Of a stretch of DNA of 64,000 bases, positions 35,655 to 43,703 are shown piece by piece (position 1 is the stretch's first letter; each line of letters begins with the position of its first letter). Source of the DNA: Abyssisolibacter fermentans (GTDB lineage: Bacteria > Bacillota > Clostridia > Tissierellales > MCWD3); the NCBI RefSeq assembly GCF_001559865.1, contig NZ_LOHE01000045.1, positions 1 through 64,000 of the forward strand, read 5' to 3'. A program made the translations under genes and the position numbers. The notes beneath the pieces are model-generated. The model saw only the letters and a list, made by a program, of their open reading frames with translations. It was not told where the DNA came from and made no database searches.

Positions 35655-36361
35655 TGAAGCAAATAATAAGAAGAAATAAAATATTAGCATTAGCGTTATT
35701 AGGATATATTATATTGTTCATTTTCAATGGAGACATGATTTTAAATGCATTTAATGAAAGTGCATATTATCTTGTAGAAATGATAAAAATCTTACCTGCA
35801 ATATTTATTTTAACATCACTAATTCAGACGTGGGTACCTACAAATGTGATTATGAAAAATTTTGGAGATGGAGCTGGAATTAAAGGAATGACAATCTCAT
35901 TAGCAATAGGATCATTATCAGCAGGACCAATATATGCAGCATTTCCTATATGTAGAACACTTATAAACAAAGGTGCGAGTATTGAAAATATCATTATAAT
36001 ACTTAGTTCATGGGCAGTTATCAAAGTACCAATGCTTATTAATGAATCTAAATTTATGGGTGTTGAATATATGTTAATAAGGTGGATATTTACAGTAATT
36101 GCTATTTTTATTATGGCAAAAATTATGAAAGTTTGGATAAAAGAAAATAATTTTAAAGTGGAATATGATTCTTATAATCAAAGCAAAATTACTGTAGACG
36201 AACACGTTTGTATTGGTTGTGGGAGTTGTGTTAGAAATTTTCCTGAAATATTTACTATTAAAAATGGTAAAGCAGAAGTAATTGAAAATATTATAGAACA
36301 ATTAAGTGAAGAAGAATTGAAACAGTCAAAAGAAAGTTGTCCTATTAATGCAATAAGATAA
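35654..36361 (+). CDS. Permease second half fused to a 4Fe-4S ferredoxin
   Basis: This 235-residue protein has an N-terminal membrane part (about residues 1-165, about five helices, with VIMKNFGDGAGIKGMTISLA and GPIYAAFPICRTLINKGA typical of ArsP/DUF318 permeases). The C-terminal about 60 residues are a single-cluster ferredoxin: C186-x2-C189-x2-C192 (CIGCGSC) and C229-P. The soluble cluster would face the cytoplasm. The fusion suggests electron transfer or redox gating of transport. It is translationally coupled to the first half. A permanent fusion of these modules is unusual. Confidence 0.82.
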   Translation: MKQIIRRNKILALALLGYIILFIFNGDMILNAFNESAYYLVEMIKILPAIFILTSLIQTWVPTNVIMKNFGDGAGIKGMTISLAIGSLSAGPIYAAFPICRTLINKGASIENIIIILSSWAVIKVPMLINESKFMGVEYMLIRWIFTVIAIFIMAKIMKVWIKENNFKVEYDSYNQSKITVDEHVCIGCGSCVRNFPEIFTIKNGKAEVIENIIEQLSEEELKQSKESCPINAIR

Positions 36362-36438
36362 GTAGTATAAGTTAAATATACAAAAAATGCGAAAATAAAT
36401 TAGAGCGCTTACTTGTCCTAATAATTCTTTTTGTTGTT

Positions 36439-36479
36439 AATCAATCACATACTTACATACAGTGAGTATGTGATTGATT
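36439..36479. other. Perfect 15-base hairpin after the permease operon
   Basis: AATCAATCACATACT (36439-36453) pairs perfectly with AGTATGTGATTGATT (36465-36479). No T run follows directly. It probably marks the 3' end of the permease transcript. Confidence 0.65.
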
Positions 36480-36579
36480 GCCTAGAAAATAATCAAAATT
36501 ACTTCGTAATCTGACTTGTTTTTTTTCAGTGCCTAAAAATGATATAATAAGATAAAAAGTTTAAAAAGGGGTTAGAGCT

Positions 36580-37566
36580 ATGAATAATATACCAGAACGT
36601 ATTAATTTGGCAAATTTGCCTACAAAGATTGAAAAATCAAGATACCTTTCAAAGATGAAGGAGAACTTAAATGTTTTTGTAAAGCGAGATGATTATACAG
36701 GTATTGAGGTGTCAGGTAACAAAATCAGAAAGCTAGAATTTTCTGTTAAACAGGCACTTGATGAAGGATGTAATGCATTAATAACATGTGGAGCCACACA
36801 GTCAAACCATGCAAGAGCTACAGCAGCTGTTGCAGCTAAGCTTGGACTTAAATCATATTTGATTTTAAGAGGCAAAAAAGAGGATATGATAGATGGAAAT
36901 TATTTGTTAGATAAGATGCTTGGAGCTAATATTATATTTGTAAATGAAGAAGAATATAAAAATAGACAAGAAATAATGGAAGAACTAGTAGTTAAATTAA
37001 AAGGAGATAATATCAAAGCATATATAATTCCCGAAGGAGCATCTAACGGAATTGGAACATTTGGATATTACGGGGCTTTAGAGGAAATTTTAAAACAGGA
37101 AAAGGAATTAGGGATTATATTTGATACAATTGTCTGTGCAGTTGGTTCAGGTGGAACATATGCTGGACTATTTTTAGCTAATAAAGTTTTTAAAGCTAAT
37201 AAAAAAATATATGGTGTAAATGTTTCAAAAAATGCACAGCATTTTATAAATCAGGTAGAAAACCTATTAAAGGATGCTAATAAGTACATATCTGCTGATA
37301 TAGAATATAGCAAAGATGAAATTAATATCATGGATGGCTACGTAGGGAAAGGCTATGGTATAAGCACGGATAAAGAATTAAGTTTTATAAGAGATATAGC
37401 TTGCAATGATGGTATAATTTTCGATCCAGTTTACACCGGGAAAGCGGTATATGGAATGGTAAATGAAATTAAGAAAAATACTTTTAATGAAAGTAAAAAT
37501 ATTTTATTTATTCATACAGGAGGATTATTTGGATTGATGCCAAAGAGAGAACAGTTTATTTTTTAA
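36580..37566 (+). CDS. D-cysteine desulfhydrase / ACC deaminase-family PLP enzyme
   Basis: This 328-residue tryptophan-synthase-beta-fold enzyme has the PLP lysine in SGNKIRKLEF (Lys48 by family alignment), the substrate-binding CGATQSNHARA (Ser75-Asn76-His77), the phosphate loop VGSGGTYAG and a C-terminal HTGGLFG. These match the family that includes D-cysteine desulfhydrase (D-cysteine to pyruvate, ammonia and sulfide) and ACC deaminase. The context, rich in cysteine-sulfur genes, favours D-cysteine. It has its own ribosome-binding site and terminator. Confidence 0.87.
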   Translation: MNNIPERINLANLPTKIEKSRYLSKMKENLNVFVKRDDYTGIEVSGNKIRKLEFSVKQALDEGCNALITCGATQSNHARATAAVAAKLGLKSYLILRGKKEDMIDGNYLLDKMLGANIIFVNEEEYKNRQEIMEELVVKLKGDNIKAYIIPEGASNGIGTFGYYGALEEILKQEKELGIIFDTIVCAVGSGGTYAGLFLANKVFKANKKIYGVNVSKNAQHFINQVENLLKDANKYISADIEYSKDEINIMDGYVGKGYGISTDKELSFIRDIACNDGIIFDPVYTGKAVYGMVNEIKKNTFNESKNILFIHTGGLFGLMPKREQFIF

Positions 37567-37581
37567 AAAATGAAGGCATAG

Positions 37582-37608
37582 CAGAAGAAATTTTTCTTCT
37601 GTTTTTTT
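37582..37608 (+). terminator. Rho-independent terminator
   Basis: CAGAAGAAA (37582-37590) pairs with TTTCTTCTG, followed by seven T residues. Confidence 0.9.
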
Positions 37609-37792
37609 ATGAATATAGTTTGAATTGTTTTAAAAGGTAAATTATATGTTCTATATATGTAGCTATATTAAATCTAAATTAAACTTTGGTAAATAATAAA
37701 GCGACCAGATGTATAAAGAAGTTAGAAATTGATCGCTTTAAATAACCATATTATAAACTAGATCTTTTAGTGATTAGTAACAATAGAAATGT

Positions 37793-38647
37793 TTACTCTA
37801 GCCACTTATACATCTCAAATTGATTTATTGGTGAATTCTCCATTTTATAGTGATTAGCAAATGTATGAATCTCAGAATTATTAGAATATGTTATATTTAA
37901 GACTTCTGGTTTTAAATCTGTAATGACTCTATTAAGTAAAGCTTTAGCATAACCCTTTTGTCGTTTTTCTGGGTGTACCCATAAATAGAATATACGAGTA
38001 TCAGTAGCAGCTATTCCTGCAACAATATTACCATTAGATTTTATCCCGTAGAACTTGCATGGAAAATCCTTAAAATAAGTAAACTCTCCCTGCCACGGCA
38101 AATGTGATTTGTCCATTGTTCGAAGTAAATAGATATCATCAAAAGTTAGTATATCAACTTTATGTTGAATAGAATTTTTATCAAAAACTAGTGGATTTTT
38201 ATTTTTTAGTTTCCATGATCTATAAGTTAAATTATATACTTTTTCATAACCCCATTTTTTATAAAAATTGACTGCTCTATCATTGCTGTCAATGACTTCA
38301 AGGAATGTTTGCCTACATCCAATTTCTAATGCAGTTTTTTCATGAAGCTCCATTAATTTATCTGACAACCCTGTCCCTCTATAAACAGGAATTACTGCCA
38401 TTGTCCCACATCTTAGTGTTTTAAAATTTTCACCAATCTTAAGACCTCCTAGAATCAATCCAACCGGAGTACCTTCTTTGAAAGCAATATATGATAAAGA
38501 TCTATCATTTCCTTCTGGTCCGAAGAATCTTTTTATAAAAAAATCTTCATCCATTTTAACTTTAATCATATAATCTGCAAATCCATCAGAAAAAGCCTTA
38601 AATATTTGTGAGTCAGATACTTCAGAGCATTTGTTAATCGTAAACAT
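37793..38647 (-). CDS. Tandem GNAT acetyltransferase
   Basis: This 284-residue protein has two GNAT folds. The first (about residues 1-150) has the acetyl-CoA loop VIPVYRGTGLSDKLM and ending NFYKKWGYEK. The second (about 160-284) has VHPEKRQKGYAKALLNRV and ends with a YKME-type segment. It probably acetylates a small molecule or protein amine. The ATG at 38645-38647 is preferred over the upstream TTG because AAAGGGTGA lies 7 bases before it. It follows the tetR gene by 6 bases on the same strand, so TetR probably controls it. Confidence 0.87.
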   Translation of the reverse strand: MFTINKCSEVSDSQIFKAFSDGFADYMIKVKMDEDFFIKRFFGPEGNDRSLSYIAFKEGTPVGLILGGLKIGENFKTLRCGTMAVIPVYRGTGLSDKLMELHEKTALEIGCRQTFLEVIDSNDRAVNFYKKWGYEKVYNLTYRSWKLKNKNPLVFDKNSIQHKVDILTFDDIYLLRTMDKSHLPWQGEFTYFKDFPCKFYGIKSNGNIVAGIAATDTRIFYLWVHPEKRQKGYAKALLNRVITDLKPEVLNITYSNNSEIHTFANHYKMENSPINQFEMYKWLE

Positions 38648-38653
38648 GTACAA

Positions 38654-39256
38654 TCACCCTTTCAAATATTTTAAATACATTTTAATAGTCTCTTCAATTT
38701 GCTTGTCAGTTACGGCTTTGCCCATAGAGCTTGACAGGATACCAGTTCCATTTATAGTACTCATAATTTGGTAGATAACATGCTTTACTGAGCAGTCACT
38801 TCTAAATGTACCTTCATTAATTCCCTGTTTAATAATGAATTTTATATCTGAATGATATGCATTGAATCGATTATTAAGGATGTTGCTTAATTCAGGAATT
38901 TCTTTGGGGAGTGACCAAAATTCCAAAGCAATTCTTGTCCATTTTTGATTTTCTTCATATTTAAAAACTTCAAGTCTTTTTTTTATATATTCGGTGAATA
39001 TTTTATCTGCTGTTAGTGTTAAATCAATATTATTTAGAAGTCTATGTCTTTTATCATCAAAACGCTCTGCAATTGCTAATAGTATTGCTGTCTTACTTTT
39101 GAAATAAACATAAATACCTCCTTTGCTAATATTTGTAGCTTTCATAATATCACGCATCCCAGTTGCGGAATAACCTTTTTCTGCAAATAGTTCAAAAGCT
39201 GTATTTATAATATGTTCTTTTCTTTTTTGTTTTTTTTCTTCAGATATTCTGGGCAT
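38654..39256 (-). CDS. TetR/AcrR-family repressor
   Basis: This 200-residue regulator has an N-terminal TetR helix-turn-helix: FELFAEKGYSATGMRDIM and ISKGGIYVYFKSK (about residues 17-55). The C-terminal domain, which binds ligand and forms the dimer, resembles other Firmicute TetR proteins (TRIALEFWSLPKEIPELSNI). GGAGG lies before the start. It forms an operon with the GNAT gene. Confidence 0.9.
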   Translation of the reverse strand: MPRISEEKKQKRKEHIINTAFELFAEKGYSATGMRDIMKATNISKGGIYVYFKSKTAILLAIAERFDDKRHRLLNNIDLTLTADKIFTEYIKKRLEVFKYEENQKWTRIALEFWSLPKEIPELSNILNNRFNAYHSDIKFIIKQGINEGTFRSDCSVKHVIYQIMSTINGTGILSSSMGKAVTDKQIEETIKMYLKYLKG

Positions 39257-39407
39257 TATAACCTCCTTGCATTAAAAAGACCAATCGTGCTTTTAAAAAA
39301 TTGTATCATAAAACATTTCCATATACAAGAAATACATTAAATTTTTTTTGATTTTCTTTATAAAATCTGAAAGGAAGGAAATTTTTACATGGCGAAATGG
39401 TAAAATA

Positions 39408-39436
39408 TTTACATTTAAAAAAATATATGACATAAT
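39408..39436 (+). promoter_or_regulatory. Promoter of the Hint cluster
   Basis: TTTACA (39408-39413), 17 bases, CATAAT (39431-39436). A similar AATATTTACA-led promoter precedes the second paralogue. The TTTTAC/GTAAAA inverted repeat just upstream may be an operator. Confidence 0.55.
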
Positions 39437-39477
39437 AATAATATATTAAAGGGTTACAAATAAAGGGGGAGATTCAT

Positions 39478-41016
39478 ATAACATTTGATGATTTCATGAA
39501 TACTATTAAAACAATAGAAAAAGTACCAGTTGATTTTTTTAAAAAGCGTGTAGGAAATGGTATATTTTTTTCAAGTAGTGATGTTCATAATGTTTTCTTT
39601 TCTAATCTAGCTCAGCAATCTTATATTGAATACAATAAGGTTGAAAATCAAAAAAGATTTATTGATTTATCTGTTAAGTATTTGAGTTATGTTATTTTAA
39701 ATACAACTACTTATGGCTTTAACAAAACAATAACAGCAGTAAAATATGATCATATCAATGATTGGTTTAATACTTATAGCAAACAAGTTGGACATGATTT
39801 GTTCATAGATTATATGTTGATAGAGTTAAATATGAAGTCTTATATTGATGATTCAGAAACATGGACTGAAGTAATTACTGAAAAAGTTGCAACGGATGTT
39901 TTTATAACAGATTTTTTAGTTGAATGTGATACTAGAGGTACAAATTTACCACCAAAAGCAATGCTTATATTTATGAAGATACTAGATAAAACAGGAACAA
40001 GCTTTAATAAGATAATCAATGTTTGGAGTAAAAATGAAAGATGGCAAGAAATAAAAAATTATAATGGAATAGAATGGTTTGAAACTGTAAGCCCATTTTT
40101 TTCACAAGTAAATAATTTTTATGAATCTGTAAAAAATTATGCGCAGAATGCTTGTAACAAAATAACAGGTCCTTATAATGTAAAAAAACGAGAGGCAGTA
40201 GGTGCTGTACATTGGGGTGTACCAATAGTAGCTTATGTAGATTATAACAAAACTGTTTATGGAGAAGCTGTTTTAAAATGGATTAATTCTGAAAAAGGCG
40301 CGAAGGGTTATGGTTTTAGTTCAGGTAAAAATCCAGATAATGAATCACTTGAGAAAGCCCAAAGTACAGGTAGTGCTGGCTGTATATTAAAAGGAACAAC
40401 TATTTTAATGAAAGATGAGAATGTAAAAGCAGTTGAAGATATAAAAGAATACGATAGAGTAATCAATGAAAAGAGCGAAGTATCAATATGTTCAGGCGAA
40501 TTAGTCGTAAATCCTCATGTTACTAGATTATATAGTTTTAATGAAGATAAGCCTTTTATGTCATTAGATCATGCAGTAATGACAGATAGAGGTTGGTGTA
40601 GCTTAAATCCAGAAATATCTAATAGAATTAATCCTCATTTTAATGTCAGCAAGCTAAAAATAGGGGATAATGTTTGGAAGGTAAAAGAAATAATTAACGG
40701 TAAAATTACCTATGACAAAGTAATAGTAAAGAAAGTCAATATAATAGAAGCTCCTGATTCAGAACCGTTTTTATGTTATGATTTACATTTCAGACATGGC
40801 TACCAATCTTATCATGCAAATGGCTATTGTAATCTATTAAACTATCCAGAAATAACAGTAAATAGAATAATATCAAATATGAATAAAAAAATGACAAGAG
40901 TAGAAATGGATACTTTTATTCAGAACATTGTTCAAAATAGAGAGCTCTTTGAAAAAGCATTTGGTATTGAAGCTGTAGCTTCAATAATTTATGCATTCGC
41001 AAAACTCTTTAAATAA
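39478..41016 (+). CDS. Hint-domain protein A, unknown N-terminal domain
   Basis: This 512-residue protein has an unrecognised mostly helical N-terminal domain (about residues 1-290; FMNTIKTIEKVPVDFF, LSVKYLSYVILNTTTYGFNK, VGHDLFIDYM). A Hint domain follows from Cys302 (codon at 40381): GCILKGTTILM (block A), SLDHAVMTDRGW (block B) and SYHANGYC near its end. A 60-residue tail NYPEITVNRIISNM closes it. No downstream splice partner is present, so it is not a conventional intein. The strong ribosome-binding site GGGGGAG (39465-39471) points to an ATA codon at 39478, aligned with the ATG/GTG of the paralogues; that start gives exactly the length of protein C. The in-frame ATG at 39496 is the alternative. 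Confidence 0.72.
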   Translation: MTFDDFMNTIKTIEKVPVDFFKKRVGNGIFFSSSDVHNVFFSNLAQQSYIEYNKVENQKRFIDLSVKYLSYVILNTTTYGFNKTITAVKYDHINDWFNTYSKQVGHDLFIDYMLIELNMKSYIDDSETWTEVITEKVATDVFITDFLVECDTRGTNLPPKAMLIFMKILDKTGTSFNKIINVWSKNERWQEIKNYNGIEWFETVSPFFSQVNNFYESVKNYAQNACNKITGPYNVKKREAVGAVHWGVPIVAYVDYNKTVYGEAVLKWINSEKGAKGYGFSSGKNPDNESLEKAQSTGSAGCILKGTTILMKDENVKAVEDIKEYDRVINEKSEVSICSGELVVNPHVTRLYSFNEDKPFMSLDHAVMTDRGWCSLNPEISNRINPHFNVSKLKIGDNVWKVKEIINGKITYDKVIVKKVNIIEAPDSEPFLCYDLHFRHGYQSYHANGYCNLLNYPEITVNRIISNMNKKMTRVEMDTFIQNIVQNRELFEKAFGIEAVASIIYAFAKLFK

Positions 41017-41141
41017 GTTATTTTATCATTTTTCATTTAATCAAAAATAATTTTGAAATAGCATTGAATATATAAAATTATTATAGTTTTTGCAAATTAC
41101 CACCAAACAATGTAATAAAAAGCAAGAAAATGAAGAAAATA

Positions 41142-41170
41142 TTTACACAAAGTTGGTTAAATAGTATAAT
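41142..41170 (+). promoter_or_regulatory. Promoter of Hint-less paralogue B
   Basis: TTTACA (41142-41147), 17 bases, TATAAT (41165-41170), placed 29 bases before the start codon. No similarly strong promoter precedes gene C. Confidence 0.7.
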
Positions 41171-41199
41171 ATTAGCATGACGTTAAGGGAGTGATTTAT

Positions 41200-42039
41200 A
41201 TGACTTTTGATGATTTTATGAATACTATTAAAACAATAGACAAAGTTCCAGCCAATTTTTTTACAGAACGTATTAAGAACAGTATTTTATTTTCAAGCAA
41301 TTATGCTCATCAAGTTTTCTTTCATACTTTAAATGAACAGATTTACTGTGACTACAATAAAGGTCAAAATCAAAATAAGTTTATTGATTTATCTGTTAAG
41401 TATCTAAGCTATGTTATTTTAAATACTAATGTTTATGGCTTTAATAAAACTATAAAAGCAATAAGTTATAACCGAATTAGTGATTGGTTTAATGCTAATA
41501 GCAAAGATGTTGGTCATGATTTATTTATAGATTATATGATGACAGAGTTAAATATGAAGCAGTATGATTCTATGAACTGGGTTAATACAATTACTGAAAT
41601 AATAGCAACAGACATTTTTATAACAGATTTTTTAGTTGAATGTGATACTAAAGGTACAAACTTACCGCCAAAGGCACTACTTTTATTTATGAAAATATCT
41701 GATAAAAAAGGCAAAAATCTTAATAAGATAATTGATGTTTGGAGTAAAAATGAAAGATGGCATAACATAAGTAATTACAATGATATAAATTGGTTTGAAA
41801 CCATAAGTCCATTATTTTCTCAGAATACAAATTTTTTTGAATACACGAAAAAATATATTACAGATGCTTGTAATATTGAAACAGAGCCTTTTACTAGAGA
41901 AAATCCTGGCAATAAAATTATATATGGTAAAAATGTTATAGAATGGATAGATTCCGAACATGGGTCAAAAGGTTATGGACTTAGATCGGGAAAACATCCT
42001 GATAATGAACGTAGATTTCCAGTTAGACCATTGTTTTAG
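41200..42039 (+). CDS. Paralogue B, N-terminal domain only (no Hint)
   Basis: This 279-residue protein aligns along its length with the N-terminal parts of proteins A and C (MTFDDFMNTIKTIDKVPANF; YLSYVILNTNVYGFNKTIKA; VGHDLFIDYMMTELNMKQY). It keeps the GYGLRSGKHPDNE linker and then ends in RRFPVRPLF exactly where the Hint domain starts in the others. It also lacks the NVKKREVV insertion before the linker. GGGAGTGA precedes the ATG at 41200. The natural absence of Hint suggests that the N-terminal domain is the functional unit and Hint an add-on, or that B is a partial duplicate. The function is unknown. Confidence 0.68.
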   Translation: MTFDDFMNTIKTIDKVPANFFTERIKNSILFSSNYAHQVFFHTLNEQIYCDYNKGQNQNKFIDLSVKYLSYVILNTNVYGFNKTIKAISYNRISDWFNANSKDVGHDLFIDYMMTELNMKQYDSMNWVNTITEIIATDIFITDFLVECDTKGTNLPPKALLLFMKISDKKGKNLNKIIDVWSKNERWHNISNYNDINWFETISPLFSQNTNFFEYTKKYITDACNIETEPFTRENPGNKIIYGKNVIEWIDSEHGSKGYGLRSGKHPDNERRFPVRPLF

Positions 42040-42134
42040 TTTAGTGAAATTATTTAGTTTTTTTTAAGTGAATTTCATATTAAAAAATTAATTTAAGTAA
42101 TAATTATAACAAAATATGAAAGGAGGTGATTAAT

Positions 42135-43673
42135 GTGACTTTTGATGATTTTATGAATACCATTAAAACAATAGATAAAATACCATTTGATTTTTTTGCA
42201 AGACGTATTATAAACGGTATATTATTTTCAAGCAGCTATACGCATCAAATTTTCTTTGGTGGTTTAAATGAAGAAGCTTATTGTGATTATAACAAAGATA
42301 AAAATATAAATAAATTTGTTGATCTATCTGTTAAGTATTTAAGCTATGTTATTTTAAATACTGATGTTTATAGTTTTAATAAAACAATAACAGCTATAAA
42401 ATATGATTATATTAATGATTGGTTTAATGCTAATAGCAAAGATGTCGGTCATGATTTATTTATAGATTATATGATGACAGAGTTGAATATGAAGCAGTAT
42501 GTAGACGATTCCTGTCAGTGGACTAATACAATTACTGAGAAAATAGCAACAGATCATTTTATAACAGATTTTTTAATAGAGTGCGATACTAAGGGGACAA
42601 ATTTACCACCAATGGCATTACTTATATTTATGAAGATTCTTGATAGTTCAGGAGATAGTTATAATAAAGTAATCGAAATTTGGAGCAAGAATAAAAGATG
42701 GCAAGAAATTAGTAATTATAATGATATAAATTGGTTTGAAACTGTAAGTCCATTTTTTTCTCAGAGTACAGAAAATTTTGAGGCTATAAAAAATTATGTT
42801 TTAGATGCTTGCAGGAGAAAAACAGGTCCTTATAATGTAAAAAAACGAGAGGTAGTTGATATAACATCAAGTGGTGCACCTATAGTTGCAAATGTTAACT
42901 ATCATAAAACCATATATGGTGAAGATGTTTTAAAATGGATAGATTCTGATCAAGGAGCAAATGGACATGGCTTTAGATCAGGTAAACGTCCTAATAACGA
43001 GACGCTAAGCAAAGCTGGAGGTGGTGGAGGCTCAGGCTGTGTATTGAAAGGGACAACCATTTTAATGGCAGATGGCACTTCAAAAGCTGTTGAAGATATT
43101 AGAGAATATGATAGGGTAATAAATGAAAATAGTGAAGTATCAGTATGTTCTAGTGAATTAGTGATAAATCCACATGTTACTAAATTGTACAGCTTTAATG
43201 AGGATAAGCCTTTTATGTCATTTGATCATGCAGTGATGACAGATAGAGGTTGGTGTAGCTTAAATCCTGAAATATCTAATAGAATAAACCCACACTTTAA
43301 TGTCAAAAAGTTAGAAATTGGGGATAATGTTTGGAAAGTAAAAGAAATAATTAATTGTAAAATTATTCATGAAAAAGTGATAGTTAAAAAAATCAATATA
43401 ATAGAAGCTCCTAATTCAGAATCATTTTTATGTTATGATTTACATTTTAGACATGGATACCAATCTTATCATGCAAATGGTTATTGCAATCTATTAAATT
43501 ATCCGGAAATAACAGTCAATAGAATAATATCAAATATGAATAAGAGAATGACTGAAGATGAAAAAAACGTTTTCGTACAAAATATTATAAATAATAAAGA
43601 GTTATTTGAAAAAGCATTTGGAGTTGAAGGGATATCTTCAATAAGTGATGCATTCACAAAACTATTATCATAA
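42135..43673 (+). CDS. Hint-domain protein C, unknown N-terminal domain
   Basis: This 512-residue protein is a close paralogue of protein A with the same order: helical domain, glycine-rich linker GGGGSG, then Hint from Cys302 (codon at 43038; GCVLKGTTILMADGTSKAVE), FDHAVMTDRGWC and SYHANGYC, then the NYPEITVNRIISNM tail. The Hint parts of A and C are more alike than their linkers. AGGAGG (42121-42126) lies 8 bases before the GTG at 42135. It probably shares transcription with B and with the large protein gene 30 bases downstream. Hint self-cleavage or ligation is possible but unproven. Confidence 0.72.
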   Translation: MTFDDFMNTIKTIDKIPFDFFARRIINGILFSSSYTHQIFFGGLNEEAYCDYNKDKNINKFVDLSVKYLSYVILNTDVYSFNKTITAIKYDYINDWFNANSKDVGHDLFIDYMMTELNMKQYVDDSCQWTNTITEKIATDHFITDFLIECDTKGTNLPPMALLIFMKILDSSGDSYNKVIEIWSKNKRWQEISNYNDINWFETVSPFFSQSTENFEAIKNYVLDACRRKTGPYNVKKREVVDITSSGAPIVANVNYHKTIYGEDVLKWIDSDQGANGHGFRSGKRPNNETLSKAGGGGGSGCVLKGTTILMADGTSKAVEDIREYDRVINENSEVSVCSSELVINPHVTKLYSFNEDKPFMSFDHAVMTDRGWCSLNPEISNRINPHFNVKKLEIGDNVWKVKEIINCKIIHEKVIVKKINIIEAPNSESFLCYDLHFRHGYQSYHANGYCNLLNYPEITVNRIISNMNKRMTEDEKNVFVQNIINNKELFEKAFGVEGISSISDAFTKLLS

Positions 43674-43703
43674 TTATCTAATTAATTATAAGGATGTGAT
43701 GAA

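Noticed and set aside
39496-43673. Inteins in the two Hint proteins
   Set aside because: The Hint domains are followed only by a 60-residue tail, with no host protein to splice and no endonuclease domain, so they are described as Hint domains rather than inteins.
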